Assembly (NCBI RefSeq): GCF_030272615.1 | Contig: NC_081413.1 | Span: 555,297,136-555,361,135 of the forward strand | DNA length: 64,000 bases | From: Cryptomeria japonica | Lineage: Eukaryota > Streptophyta > Pinopsida > Cupressales > Cupressaceae | Reading direction: 5' to 3' | Shown: one piece after another, positions 11,160 through 23,060 of the stretch | Layout: each line of letters begins with the position of its first letter | How positions within the stretch are numbered: the stretch's first letter is position 1 | Made by a program: the position numbers and the translations under genes | The notes under the pieces: model-generated | Database searches by the model: none | What the model saw: only the letters and a program-made list of their open reading frames with translations | What the model was told of the DNA's origin: nothing

Positions 11160-11824
11160 CAAATCTAATATTCCCTCTATCATTAGATAGAATTTCTTTG
11201 ACCTTGGCAGAGCAATGATTTAATTAAATATGTCTCCATTCATTGAAGCTTAGTGCCTAGTTAGAAACTTCATATGCAGTCTTATTGGATTCCGTGTAAA
11301 CATGCATAACTTTGGATTGAAGAAAGATCCAAAGAATGATTTTACTCTCCTCGATAATTTTTTTGATATGCCATGAGATATCAACCTCTCCATTAAGAAT
11401 ATCCACAATTAATTTTGATTCCCCTTCTAGGACTATTTTCTAATAGTTAAGTTTCTTCAATATTTTCAAACCCCATGAAGCAACAAGGGCTTCTACATTA
11501 TTGTCGGTACCCACTCCTAAGTTTTTCCCATAACATTCTATAGGTCTTCCTTTATAATCTCTTATGACATCCTCACACCAAAAATCCTAGGGTTGCCTTT
11601 GGATAAACCATCAAAGTTGCATTGGACCCACCCTTCTATAGGGGGCGCCATTTACTCATATTCCTTAAGAAGATTTTATTCCAGTTTATCTTAGTAAGAT
11701 CCTTTTCTATCCCCAACACTTGTTTCAGTCTCATCTCTAAATAAGATAACAATTTTTTTTTAGAATCCATATGAAGCAACATTAATGTTTTCTCTGATTT
11801 GTTGTTTTATGATAAGAAACAAGT
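11160..11824 (-). pseudogene. LINE-1, RNase H domain and C-terminus
   Basis: On the minus strand, about 11650-11260 encodes pieces of an RNase H domain: GWVQCNFDGLSKGNP (first catalytic Asp), a stretch readable as GTDNNVEALVAS (catalytic Glu) and LEGESKLIVDIL (the third acidic site is Glu instead of Asp). Plant L1-type LINEs often carry such a domain after the reverse transcriptase. The frames are broken. The segment continues across copia element C to 18163-18290, as shown by the CAAGT target duplication. Confidence 0.75.
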
Positions 11825-12244
11825 TGTTAGTGTAGACTTTTATTTTCCTAGTTGGGTTTATATTTTTTCCTTTTCCTAGGTTTTTTCTACACTTTAATTA
11901 AGCTTTCTTAGGTTAAAGAAAGTGAGTTTAATTAGTGAGCGGGTGGTTTTAGGTGTCAATATCCTACAAGGGAGGTGGCATTCACTATCCTTAACCCACA
12001 TATTGGCATCTCCCTATAGGTCCATTTTGCCACCTCTCCCCTCTCTCTTGCCTATATAAACTCACTACCTATCTTGTATTTTCGATCAATTGGAGATAGT
12101 AATTTGATGCTATTTTGCCTTGGACCACTTCACATCAATTTTCTCTCGGTATTGATGTTATGGTGTTCATTTCATTTGCATTTTTATTTTATCTATCTCT
12201 TTGAATTTAATTCTGGGTTGTAATATATTTCTTAGATTTTAACA
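11825..12244 (+). repeat. 5' LTR of element C
   Basis: 420 bp, TGTTAG...TTAACA. It contains a promoter-like CCTATATAAA at 12051-12060. It matches the 3' LTR (17750-18162) along its length with scattered substitutions and small indels. Confidence 0.92.
12051..12060 (+). promoter_or_regulatory. TATA box in LTR of element C
   Basis: CCTATATAAA, conserved in the 3' LTR at about 17965-17974. This is the expected core promoter of the element. Confidence 0.6.
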
Positions 12245-12256
12245 TGGTATCAGAGT
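12245..12256 (+). other. Primer binding site of element C (initiator tRNA-Met)
   Basis: TGGTATCAGAGT immediately follows the 5' LTR. This is the usual plant copia primer site, complementary to the 3' end of initiator Met tRNA, with the last base differing from TGGTATCAGAGC. Confidence 0.85.
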
Positions 12257-13479
12257 GTGTTTGGAAGATTAGATTATTTGTTGAGATCATGTAAAATCTT
12301 GTTGTGTTTTCTCTTGCATTTTGCACAATCTGGAGAACCCACAAAGGTTTATGAATAAATTCTTGTCCTTGCATGTTTGTTTGTCGCTTGATCTAGGTGA
12401 TTCCAGTGTTCTAGAAAATTTTGGGAGCATTTCTGACCCTTTCATTGTGTCTTGGAGGCTCGAAAAAGTCAAGATTGGCTTTCATTTCATCCTTTTTGGA
12501 GATCATTTGCAATAGTTACAAAAAGAGAGTTTGTAACTCAAATTTGGAAGACAGATTTCAAACGGAGCATTTTTAGTCCTAAAGGAACCTACCATTGTGT
12601 CCAAGAGGCCTCATAGACAAATTTTGATATATAATTTGCCCCATTTAGGTGTCGAGAGCCTCTAAGGCAAAAAAAAATTCCTCAGACTGTACGACCCCCT
12701 TGCATGCAATTTGAGGCATTTGTTTTTCAAAAAAAAAAAATTTAAAAAAATTAAGCACTTTGCAAGGATTGTTGCAAGCATTGTGCTAAGCACTCTAAGT
12801 GCTAGCGCCAGCACTAAGCACTAATAAGCACTAGTCGCTCATATAGCGGTTGCGGTCGGTAGTCGCTAGCGGCTTACAGACCTCTAGCAGACCAGCGCCA
12901 CCTGTCGCCTATTTTCGCCTCCTGTGGTGCCTAACTACCACCTCCACCAATGACACCGCCAGTTAGCCACCAAGGCTCCTCCTAAGGCCCCTAAATAGGC
13001 CATTTTTTTTCAAATTTGCATAACTTGGGCAAACAGAGGTGGATTTTTTCAAACGAGATATCGACAGAAAGCTAGGGATGACATCTTCGCTTTGAAGGAA
13101 GTTTGGGTCAGATTTTTTGTTTTTTTCCCTATTTTTTGCAGGTTGAAGTCTAGAATTGCTAATTTCTTTGTATGGCCATAACTTTTACCCTGATGCATTG
13201 CTTTTCGAAAATGAATAGGCATCAGAAAGGTGGTGAAGAGCACTACATAGCTACAGGGCTTATTTTTCTAGATTTTATCTTTGGTTCACTTTGTATCATA
13301 ATTTTTAATTTTTTCCATTGTGAGCCTATTAAGTATTGTAACTTGGAAAAAGCTCTATAAATGAACTAAACTATAAAGTTCCCAACTTGTAATATCTGGG
13401 GGCAAGTCTCATGTGCTCTCTTTGTGCTTGTGTTTTTCTCTCTTTTCTGCACAAAAAACAATTTACTTTATGCATTCAA

Positions 13480-14434
13480 ATGGAACAAACAACCATTCCA
13501 ATACTCACACCCTATAACTACTTTGAGTGGAAGTCAAAAATGACAATCTATCTTAAGAATTTGGGGTTGTTTAGAGTAACTATGGGTCTTGAAACTGAAC
13601 CATCACTAATTGCAGAAAAGCCAAAATGGTTTAACAAATGTGACAAATCTTATGGTGCTCTATGCATGTATGTATCTCCTGATCTTCTTTTCATGTTGAA
13701 TTTGCTACAACTCCAAATGATGTATGGACAACTTTAGAAGGGTTATTTGGTAAACAAGATAAATTAAGGGGACACCAATTGGAGAATGAGCTAATAGGGT
13801 TGAATCCATGTAATTTTGATACAATTTAGGACTTCTTCACAAAACTAACTTAGGCTATAAGATTGCAATTGAAGGCATGTGGGATAGACAAGAAAGATTT
13901 GTAATTGATTCTAAGATTTCTTTCCAAATTATTTAGTTTTTGTTTCTACATTCTATGCCACAAAAAGTGCCTTAGGAACCAGCTATTAATTTCCTTCTCT
14001 TGATGATTTTGCAAATGAACACAAAAAAATAAGATAAGCTTATTCAAATGGTCTCAATTAAGCCCTCTAAATCTCATGCATTGGCTGCAAATTAGGCCAC
14101 AAAAGATTAAAAAAGGGCCTTCTAAGAAAGAAAAGAAACAAAAGAACCAAGGAGAAAAGAAGTAAGAATAGAAACCAACTGCACCAAAAGAAGCTAATGA
14201 TGCATCTTGTTCAAAAGGTGATAAGCCCAAGAAGGAGAAAACTAAGTGTTCCTATTGTAAGAAGAATGGTCACGATGAGAATAAATGTCTGAAGAAGCAA
14301 ATTGATCACTTGTCTCATCTTATTGAAAAGAACAACATCAAGGTGCCTGATTCTATCAAACCAAGTTCATCTCAAGAATCTTCAAAGGCTAAGGGGAAAG
14401 AAAAGGGCAAGGATCTAGCTGTTGTTGCTTCATA
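13480..14434 (+). pseudogene. Element C gag with intact zinc knuckle
   Basis: Starts at ATG 13480 (MEQTTIPILTPYNYFEWK), the typical N-terminus of copia gag of the UBN2/DUF4219 type. A frameshift near 13690 moves the frame to one encoding FATTPNDVWTTLEGLFGKQ. Several stops follow. The CCHC zinc knuckle (CSYCKKNGHDENKC, about 14248-14289) is intact. Gag would form the cytoplasmic virus-like particle. The 5' leader 12257-13479 is untranslated and includes a GC-rich patch with repeated CACTAAGCAC words (12760-12970). Confidence 0.8.
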
Positions 14435-17400
14435 GCCTAATTCCTAATTATTGACTTAGGTGATTCGAACCACATGGCTTCATCAAAATATTGTTTTTCC
14501 TCCTTGGAGTCATGTTCTATGTCATCTATTCTATTGGGTGATGATATTCCTACGAAAGTGCATAGGAGAGGGTCTGTTAATGTGGGTCAAGGAACATTTC
14601 AGGATGTTCTTTGTGTTCCATATTTGTCAACTAATCTCCTATCTATCTATCAGATCACTCACATTGGCTCTAGACAATGGGTTGAGTTAACTCCACTCAT
14701 GGTTATAAACAATGAGATGCATAATGGGTCTACAATTGCAATGGGAAAGGCAGATTATCAGTCCAAACTGTATCACATTTCTCACTTTGTTCCTGATTCT
14801 CCTTCACTTGCATTGCTTGCTCACTCAGATGAGGTCAGTCATTTGTGGCATTAACAGTTTGGCCACTTGAACTACCACTACTTGCAGTAGCTCAGTCAAA
14901 ATGACATGATTATAGGGTTTCCTTCTATTAGATTTTCTGATGGAGTTTGTCAAGGCTGCATTCTTGGCAAACATCTTGAAGAAAAATTTGATAAAATCAA
15001 AGCATGCAGAGCCACACAACTTTTGGAGCTAGTACACAGTGATTTGGTGGGACCATTTCCACATCCTTCTTTCAGTAGGGCCAAATATGTCTTGACATTC
15101 ATTGATGATTTTTCCCGGTACACCTTTGTATATTTTCTCAAATAAAAGTTTGAGGTCTTTGAGTCTTTTCAAGAATTCAAAGCTTTTGCAGAAAAACAAT
15201 CAAGAAAATCCATCAAGGTTCTGCACATTGATAATGGGGGGATTATGTCAACCAAAAGTTTGAGCAGTTTTGTAACTTAGAAGACATTAATTTTCAACAC
15301 ACACTTGCCTACACTCCACAACAAAATGGAGTTGCAGAATGTAAGAACTGGTCCTTGAAGGAAATGGTTAATTGTATGATTCACTCCTGATCATTGGCAC
15401 CTTAGTATTGGGAAGAGGCCATCAATTGTGCATGTTATATCTAGAATCAGGTTCCTCATCGAGCTATGAAGGGGGTAACTCCTTTTCAATCTTGGATTGG
15501 TCGAAAACCCACAGACAAACAACTTCGAGTGTTTGGGTCTATTGCATAGGCCCACATTCCATCAGAGAAACACAAGGCTATGGATCCACAAAGAAATCCT
15601 TGTTTATTTTTTGGGTATCCAAATGGTGTCAAAGGCTGCAAGCTTCTCCATCCTACCACACATGAGATTTTCATTGAGGGGAGTGTTTGTTTTGAAGAGG
15701 ATACTTCCAATTCTTCTTCCACCACTTCTCCATCTTTCTTTCCTATGGAGACATTGTAACTTCATGATGATAGTTCTTTTAAGGATTTTAATCCTCCTGA
15801 TCCTTTTAAGGAGTCTTCTTCCTCCACTTTAGATTATGATGGTGAGTATTCATCGTCATCCTCTCTTAGTCATCATTCAGAGGGTGATTATTCTCCTCTA
15901 GATTCTCCTCATTCTCCAGTTGCTAGGCCTCTTTGGGCTTGTCAGAAATTGGATTCAGTAGGTGATTGGGCTGGTGATCCTTCAGATGAGAGAAGAACAA
16001 GGTCACAATTCAAGCATGCTCCACATCTCTTCTTTGCTACAACTTTTTATCCACAGGCCTTTCAGGAAGCTTCAAGTGTCCCTGAGTGGGATGTTACTAT
16101 GCAAGAGGAGTTCAATTCCTTGAAAAGGAACCGTAATTGGGATTTAGTCCCTCTTCCTAAGGGAAGGAAACTTGTTCAGTGCAAGTGGATCTATCAAAAA
16201 AAAATTTTTGCAGATGGGTCGATTGATAAGTATAAGGCTCGCCTTGTCGGAAAAGGATTCTCCCAAGGTCTTGGGATTGACTACTTTGAGACTTTTTCTC
16301 CAATTGCCAAGGTGAATTCCATCCAACTTGTTCTTGCTATTGTTGTAGCCTGTCGTTGGAAAGTTCATTAGATGGATGTGAAGAGTGCTTTTCTTCATGG
16401 TGACCTTCATGAGGATATATATGGATCAACCATAGGGGTTCTTCCAGGATCCTTCACTTGTTTGTTGCCTTTGGAAGTTTCTTTGTGGCCTTAAACTGGC
16501 CTCTCAAACCTGTTATGCCAAGATGGAATGCTTCCTTCTATCAGTTGGGTTCACTCGGTGCCATTTTGATCCGAACATCTATATTTTGCAACAAGATAAT
16601 ACTCTCACCTTCCTTGTTCTCTATGTTGATGACTTGTTGATCACATGGAGTCAAGACATCTCTCATCAAGGTAGTCAAAACTACCCTTCATGATCATTTA
16701 TTGATGTTTGAATTTGGCCTACTCCACTACTTCTTAGGGATAAAGGTCACCCAATCATCTTTTGGTATCTTCATGGACAACCTAAGTATGCTCTTGATAT
16801 TCTCTCTAGATTTCGCATCGCTGATTGTAAGCCTGCACTGACTCCATTTCTATCAAAGGTCAAACTTGAGGCTTCTTGTTATTCACCCTTGGTGGATGCT
16901 ACCTTGTATCGCCAATTGGTTGGTAGCCTCATATATTTGACTCACATGAGGCCTGATATTTCATATGCCATGGTTCTGGTCTCCAGGTTCATGCAGGAGC
17001 CACATGAGTTGCATTAGAAAGAAACTAAGTGAATTCTTCACTACGTTCAAGGTACTCATAGTAATGGGATTCATTATGCAGTGGGCGTAGATATTAACTT
17101 GGTGGGATGCACTGATTTGGATTGGGCAGGCGATTCTCAAGATCGCAAGTCTACTTCAGGGTATAGCTTTTCTCTTGGTTTTGTTCTAGTTTCTTGGTCG
17201 AGCAAGAAACAACCTGCTATTGCTCTTTCATCCACTGAGGCTGAGTATCAAGAAGCAGTTAATGTTGCTATTGAGGCCATTTGGCTTCAGAACATTCTTG
17301 CTAAGTTTGGCATTTCCTTTCAAAATCCTACAATCATCTTTTGTGACAACCAAAGTACCATTCAAATTTCTCAATCCGGTCCATCATCAGTAGACCAAGC

Positions 17401-17540
17401 ACATTGAGATTCACATGCACTACATTTGGGAGTTGATTCATAAGAAGGTTCTTGGTCTTCAGTACTGTCAGACATAAGATCAGACTGCAAACATATTCAC
17501 CAAACCCTTCAGTGAGAGCAAGTTCATTCACTTGAGAGAT
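14435..17540 (+). pseudogene. Element C pol: protease, integrase, reverse transcriptase, RNase H
   Basis: Protease remnant IIDLGDSNHM near 14450: the DSG active site is changed to DLGDS. Integrase 14840-15700 has HSDLVGPF and HIDNGG, and a third site in the altered context NGVAECKN. Reverse transcriptase is about 15940-16800, with FNSLKRNRNWDLVPLP, KARLVGKGFSQ, and an intact catalytic LYVDDLLIT near 16620-16645. RNase H 17081-17540 has LDWAGDSQDRKSTSGY, SSTEAEY and NIFTKPFSES. Several in-frame stops (for example WH-stop-QFGH) and frameshifts disable it. The domain order defines Ty1/copia. Confidence 0.88.
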
Positions 17541-17569
17541 TTTATTGGGGTGTGGAAAGTGTCCTCTTT

Positions 17570-17749
17570 TGGGGGGACTTCTTAGTTCCTTCTTTCTTTC
17601 TCTCTCTATTTTGGGGGGGGTACTCTCTTTTGTTGTGGGGGGGGTGTTCTTCTCTGTTGGGGGGGGGGATACTATGTACATGGTTACCTCATCAGGCTTC
17701 ATTTTTTGGGACCCATATTTTCACCCACCTAAGTTATGCTTAAGGGGGT
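17570..17749 (+). other. G-tract cluster and polypurine tract of element C
   Basis: Four G-runs of 6 to 10 bases (17571-17576, 17613-17620, 17637-17644, 17659-17668) are spaced by pyrimidine-rich segments between pol and the 3' LTR. The final TTAAGGGGG abuts the LTR and is the likely second-strand primer. The earlier runs could be accessory primers or fold as a G-quadruplex (inference). Confidence 0.7.
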
Positions 17750-18162
17750 TGTTAGTGTAGGCTTTTGTTTTCCTAGTTGGGTTTAGATTTTTCCCTTTTC
17801 CTACACTTTTATTGAGCTTGCTTAGGTTAAATAAAGTGAGTTTAATTAGTGAGTGGGTGGTTTGAGGTGTCGACATCCTACAAGGGAGGTGGCATTTCCT
17901 ATCTTTAACCCCCATAGTGGCCTCTCCCTAATGGTCCATTTTGCCACCTCTCGCCTCTCTCTTGCCTATATAAACTCACCACCTAGCTTGTATTTTTGAT
18001 ATAGTTGGAGATAGTAATATGATTCTATTTACCCTTGGAGAAATTCACATTAGTTTTATCTCAGTATCGTTGTTATGCTATTTATTTCATTTTCATTTAC
18101 ATTTTATTTGATCTATCTCTTTCAATTCAATTTTGGGTTTAATCTATTTCTCAAATTTAACA
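17750..18162 (+). repeat. 3' LTR of element C
   Basis: 413 bp, TGTTAG...TTTAACA, followed by the target duplication CAAGT at 18163. It is co-linear with the 5' LTR, including the TATA box. Confidence 0.92.
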
Positions 18163-18290
18163 CAAGTCAGTAGTAGATTTGGATTGTTCCCTAAAATGAA
18201 ATTATTTCTTTCTTTCCATAACCCCCAATAGACAAAAGGGGGAATTTGTCTCTAGAGATCAAAAACAACTAGGTGGTAAAAAGGGCATAA
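18163..18290 (-). pseudogene. LINE-1, segment upstream of RNase H
   Basis: On the minus strand, around 18245-18220, it reads WGLWKERNNF, the W-WKERN motif found between the reverse transcriptase and RNase H domains of plant LINEs. After a frame change it reads DLFLIIKQQIREN across the element C insertion. The end near 18290 abuts LINE-2 on the opposite strand; the exact boundary is uncertain. Confidence 0.6.
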
Positions 18291-18580
18291 GCTCCAAATG
18301 TACAGAAACTATTTATCAATGGTGAGGATGTTATGATGAACACCAATCCACCAAAAGTTTGCAAACGAAACTATATTGTTTGGTCAAGCATGTAGAAGAG
18401 AAGCTAGGGTGATTCAATGATCCCTCTTGGAAGCAAACAACAATGCCTTAGGACAAAAGATTAATTTGAGAAAATATGGCATTTTCTTTCTCAACACCCA
18501 ACTAGGACTGCAACTTGATATTGCAAGGATCCTAGGCTTAGGAGTGGCCAATGTCCCATCAAAATTATTGGGGATGACTC
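18291..18580 (+). pseudogene. LINE-2 piece 1: reverse transcriptase palm region
   Basis: The plus strand reads KFANETILFGQA (usual FADDTILFG; the catalytic pair is altered to NE), then GQKINLRKYGIFFLNT and IARILGLG. These are the reverse transcriptase motifs around and after the catalytic Asp pair in plant non-LTR elements. The frame continues into 34112 once copia element B and one copy of GACTC are disregarded. Confidence 0.75.
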
Positions 18581-20023
18581 TGTTGGCATTTTGAATTTGT
18601 TTGGCATTTTGCATAGAGATTGCATTAATGATATGTTGTCATTGATGTTAATTAAACTGGTAAAAGGTATTCATGTTATTGTTGATATTGTTGTTTTTGA
18701 TATTGGCTTGTAATTGGTAAGAAGAGAGTTGTACAAGATGTTGTAACCGGTGTATGTAAAGTTTGTGAGTTGAACCGGTGAACTGGTGTGAAGGGTTAAA
18801 CCTTTATATGTAATGTAACTGATAAACCCTATCAGTTGTTAAACCCTAACCGATCAAGTTTGTTGGTTTATTATCTGATGAGCGGTAATGATGGAGACAC
18901 GTGTGATCAATGTATCAGGATAAATTCAAATTGGTTTGGTGTGTTTTCTTATTGTGTAGGGAAGGAGCAAAGTGGATTGCATTTAATGCATAACATGTGA
19001 TGAGTTAAAAAATCCAATGGAGCGGTGATCATGTAGTGGTTGGAATTGTCTTGAAGAATGTGAAGAGATTGTTATGATTTCTAACGTTCAAGATTGAATT
19101 GACTTGTTTGTAATCTCAATGATGAGAATTAGGTTTTTGTTATGTTACCGACCTAATTGATTTGTATTTAAGGTCGATGAAGTTGTTTGTAAAGGTTGTT
19201 GGCAAGGTTAATAGAAAACCTATTGAGTGTGTGGTTTCCCAACTAGTGAATGGATCTACGCTTTGAGTGAAGGCAGATTGAAGCTTAGAAGGATTTGATC
19301 AAGCAAAGATAGTGCTACTCAAACAGATCAAGAAAACCTGTTGTTTTCTAACAATTATAGCAGAAGTAAAATCTCTTAACCGGGTAAGCTCTAACAAGCT
19401 TGGTTACTCATTAAATCCTCTAACAAGGTGCTCCATTAGCTTGGATTCTTAAATCCTCTAGTGAGGTTACTCCTAACAGGTTATTGTGCTTCTAACAAGG
19501 CATATTTGTAAATCCCTTATCTGGGTGATTCCTAACCGAAATTAGCTATTAACAGGACTTATTGTAAAGTTCTAGCAGGCTTTGGCTCCTAACAGGGTGA
19601 ACTTCGAAAGAGTTCAGATAGCTATCCTTGTGAGTCCCATCTCACTATGGTTTTTACCTATTTGGGTTTTCCACATATAAACATTTGTGTCAAGTGGTGA
19701 ATGCTTTTGTGGTAGTGATCTTATTTGTTAATTTGATTAACTTATGATAAGGCATGTTAAGTATAAGCATTGAGAGATGAATATGTTGAACTATGATTAA
19801 GCATTGTTGATCTTAACAAGATTGAAGGTGTTTACTGTTAAAGTTGTCATAACAATTAAACCAGTTAATGTCAAGTATTCCTATGAATATTGATCTTGAC
19901 TGAGATATGTTTACTTTTTTTGATTGAGTTTGAGTTTGGGAACTTTGTATTAGTTTTTCAATATACTGATTCACCCCCCCTCTTAGTATTCTACTAGATA
20001 CTTATTCTTTCATCATACGATCA
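18581..20023 (+). repeat. 5' LTR of element B
   Basis: 1443 bp, starting TGTTGGCATTTTG and ending CATACGATCA. It matches 32659-34106 throughout. The 3' part has repeated CTAACAAG-like words, and just before the end a C-run followed by TCTTAG. Confidence 0.92.
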
Positions 20024-20025
20024 AT

Positions 20026-20035
20026 TGGTATCAGA
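20026..20035 (+). other. Primer binding site of element B
   Basis: TGGTATCAGA two bases after the 5' LTR, complementary to initiator tRNA-Met. Confidence 0.8.
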
Positions 20036-20094
20036 TCTTCTCAGGTCCTCTTAATCTAAAAGTGTAACAACTTGAGGAAAAGATCTTGTAGATC

Positions 20095-21156
20095 ATGATG
20101 AAGAAAGAAGGTCTGAAGTTTAACAAAGATAACTATAGAATATGGAGTGACAGAATAAAGATTTACATTAAGAGTCTTGGTAGTCAGTATTGGGATCATA
20201 TAGAACATAAGTATACTACACCTACTGGACACCTGACTGATGATTAGAAGAAAGAACACCAAGAAAATCACTAGGCATTAGAAGCTATTATCATTTCCCT
20301 ATCAGATGCTGAATATGTAGATGTTCATGGTCTTGAAAATACATATGAAGTATGGAAGAAACTTGAAGATATTTATAGTAGTAATGAGCATGTCAAGATT
20401 GCTAAAGAAGAGAGTTTAAGAGGCAAGTTTGATGACATGAGAATGTTTGAAGGTGAGAACATCTAACAGTATGGTCAAAGAATCAAAGAGATAGTTGGAG
20501 AGATAAAGAGTGCAGGAGGGAAAGTGGAAGATGCCACAGTAATCAATAAGGTACTGAGAACCCTGCTATCGATCTATGATATCTGAGTTGCAGCTATTCA
20601 GGAGATGAAATCCATTGACAAGACAAAGGTAACTCTTGACTCTATTATTGGCAAACTTACTGCTTTTGAAATAAATGGATATGATGGTAGAGTACATAAA
20701 TCAGAATCTGCATTTAAATCAGAATCTGCATTTAGAGCTTCTGTCTCTAACCCATATGTGAGAAGAAGTAGAGATATCGACCATAGTTATGAATCTAGAT
20801 CCAGCAAAGATGTTGATGATGAAGACAACTTAGTGGAACTTGAAGAATTGTTGGCAAAACGTCTGCCTATAGGCACTGGTAAATATAGAGGTAAGCTACC
20901 TTTAAAATGTTTTGCATGCAACAAGATTGGTCATATAGCAGAAAACTGCCCTAATGGTGAAAATGATTGCAAGAGAGAAAAATTTAAGAAGTGCAAGGGT
21001 AAAGGCAAGAGGGATTGTCTCGTAGCTATTGATAGTGGTATTACTGATGATGAATCTAATGATGATGCTAGTGAAGATATCATGTTTGTAGCAATTAAGG
21101 AAGAAGTATCAGATCAGAAGGCACTAGTATCCAAAATGGATAACTCTGATGATTAG
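20095..21156 (+). pseudogene. Element B gag
   Basis: Two adjacent ATGs at 20095 and 20098 begin MMKKEGLKFNKDNYRIWSDR, the usual gag start of plant copia elements. UBN2-type gag follows (YEVWKKLEDIY, LRGKFDDMRM). Five stops interrupt the 5' half, most explainable as C-to-T changes. From 20605 the frame is open to 21156 and includes an intact zinc knuckle, CFACNKIGHIAENC, and a short internal duplication KSESAFKSESAF. Downstream lies an acidic segment, then a stop where copia elements normally have Trp before the protease. Confidence 0.82.
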
Positions 21157-23060
21157 ATCATTGGTAGTGGTTGTTCACATCACATGATAGGTGATCGGAG
21201 CAAATTTCTTTCCTTGAAGGTGATGTTATCAGATTTGGCAATGACTCACCTTGTATGGTAAAAGGTAAGGGAGTTATTTCTCTTAATAGGAAGAGAAGTG
21301 TTGATGATGTCTATTGGGTTGAAGGCCTAAAGAACAATCTGTTAAGTGTGGCACAACTTAATGACAAAGGTTACCCACTGGAGTTTATAAATGGTATATG
21401 CAAAATATTTGACAACAAAGGTGAATTGATTGCAACCGGCAAACAGACCAGAGGTAATCTATTTCATCTCAATCCTAAAGTTAGTAACTGTTTGATTTCA
21501 AAAATAGATGATAGATGGCTTGGCATAGGAGATTTTTTCATATAAATTTTGATAATATTATTAAAGTAAGCAAGTCTAAGACAGTAAGAGGTCTTCCTCA
21601 GCTAGACAAACTAGTTAATGCTCTTTGTAAAGAATGCCAACTAGGAAAGATGACTTCTTCAACTTTCAAGAGCAAGTCTCTCTTAGCAGAGCACTTGTTA
21701 GATTTGGTTCATATAGACCTATGTGGACCAATAAGAACAAGAAGCATTCAAGGTGACAGATACTTCATGATCTTCACTGATGATTGTTCAAGGATGATGT
21801 GGGTCACATTCTTGAAGGATAAGAATGAAGCTTTTGGCAAATTCAAGGCATTTAGAGCCTTAGCTGAGAAAGAGAGTGGCAAAAAGATAAAATGTCTAAG
21901 AATAGATCAAGGCGGTGAATTAACTTCTACAGAGTTCACTAAATATTATGATGATAATGGTATCAAGCAGCAACTTTCTGCACCAAGGACACCACAGCAG
22001 AATGGTATAGTAGAGAGAAACAACTGGTCAATGGTTGAAGCTACTAGAACTATGTTGATACAAGGAGGTGTATCAAAAAACTTTTGGAAAGAAGTTTTAA
22101 GTACAGTTGTCTACACAATGAACCGAGTTCTGGTAAAAAGAGGTAAGGACAAAACCCCATATGAGTACTAGTATGGGAGATCACATGATGTTAGATATTT
22201 TAAAATATTTGGTAGCAAATGTTTTATTAAAAGAGGTGACTACATAAGAAAATTTGAAGCTAAGAGTGATGAAGGCATATTTGTTGGCTATTCCACCAAG
22301 AGTAAGGCCTATAAATGCTTCAACAACTAGATACAAAAAATTGTTGAGAGTGTTGATGTTCGTGTAGATGAATGTCCTGGAATATCAGAAGGAACCAGTT
22401 CTGAGAAGAAGGATGAAGATCCTTGCATTTTTCTTTTAGAACCAGAAATTGGTAAAGAAAATATTGATGTACTTGTTCAAGCAGAACAAATAAATTCAGA
22501 GGAAGATGACAATGAAGAAGCTGAACCTAAAGAGAATGATCATTTTATTCCTAGGTATGTGAGACTGAATCATAGTCCTGAACAGATAATTGGGGATAGG
22601 GATGCTGGAGTACTAAATAGAAGGAGAATAAGAGAGAACTCTTTCATGATATCCACCTTTGAACCCAAAAATGCTAAAGAGGCATTTGGTGATGATCATT
22701 GGGTGAAAACTATGGAGGAGGAGTTGGAACAAATTGAGAAGAACAACACTTGGACCCTGGTACCCCGACTGGTGGACAAGAATGTTATAGGTACTAAATG
22801 GATATTCAGAAACAAGTTAAATGAAGATGGTGTTGTAGTTCGCAATAAGGCAAGATTAGTATGCAAAGGTTATGCTCAAGAAGAAGGAGAAGACTGGGGA
22901 GAAACTTTTGCACTAGTAGCAAGACTGGAAGGTGTCAGAACACTACTTACATTTGCAGCTCATAAGAAGTTCAAAGTATACCAGATGGATGTCGTTTGCA
23001 TTCTTGAATGGGATACTAGAAGAAGAGGTTTATATAGAGCATCCTGATGGTTATGCATGG
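21157..23060 (+). pseudogene. Element B protease, integrase and 5' half of reverse transcriptase
   Basis: Protease remnant IIGSGCSHHMIGD (catalytic DSG changed to GSG) near 21160. The integrase N-terminal region is at 21255-21545; a frameshift near 21530 leads to 21515-22171, with LVHIDLCGPI, RIDQGGEL and NGIVERNN, so all three catalytic acids are present. A stop follows PYEY. The reverse transcriptase starts about 22559 with [17 protein letters not shown] and [14 protein letters not shown], shifts frame near 22990, and reads [14 protein letters not shown] up to the element E junction at 23060. Confidence 0.87.

Larger units (their letters stand above)
11825..18162 (+). mobile_element. Ty1/copia element C (complete structure, decayed coding)
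   Basis: Flanked by the 5-bp target duplication CAAGT (11820-11824 and 18163-18167). LTRs of 420 and 413 bp begin TGTTAG and end AACA. A primer site TGGTATCAGAG follows the 5' LTR, and a purine tract (AAGGGGG) precedes the 3' LTR. Internal order is gag, protease, integrase, reverse transcriptase, RNase H, the copia order. Stops and frameshifts in gag and pol make it non-autonomous today. It is inserted in LINE-1. Confidence 0.93.
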
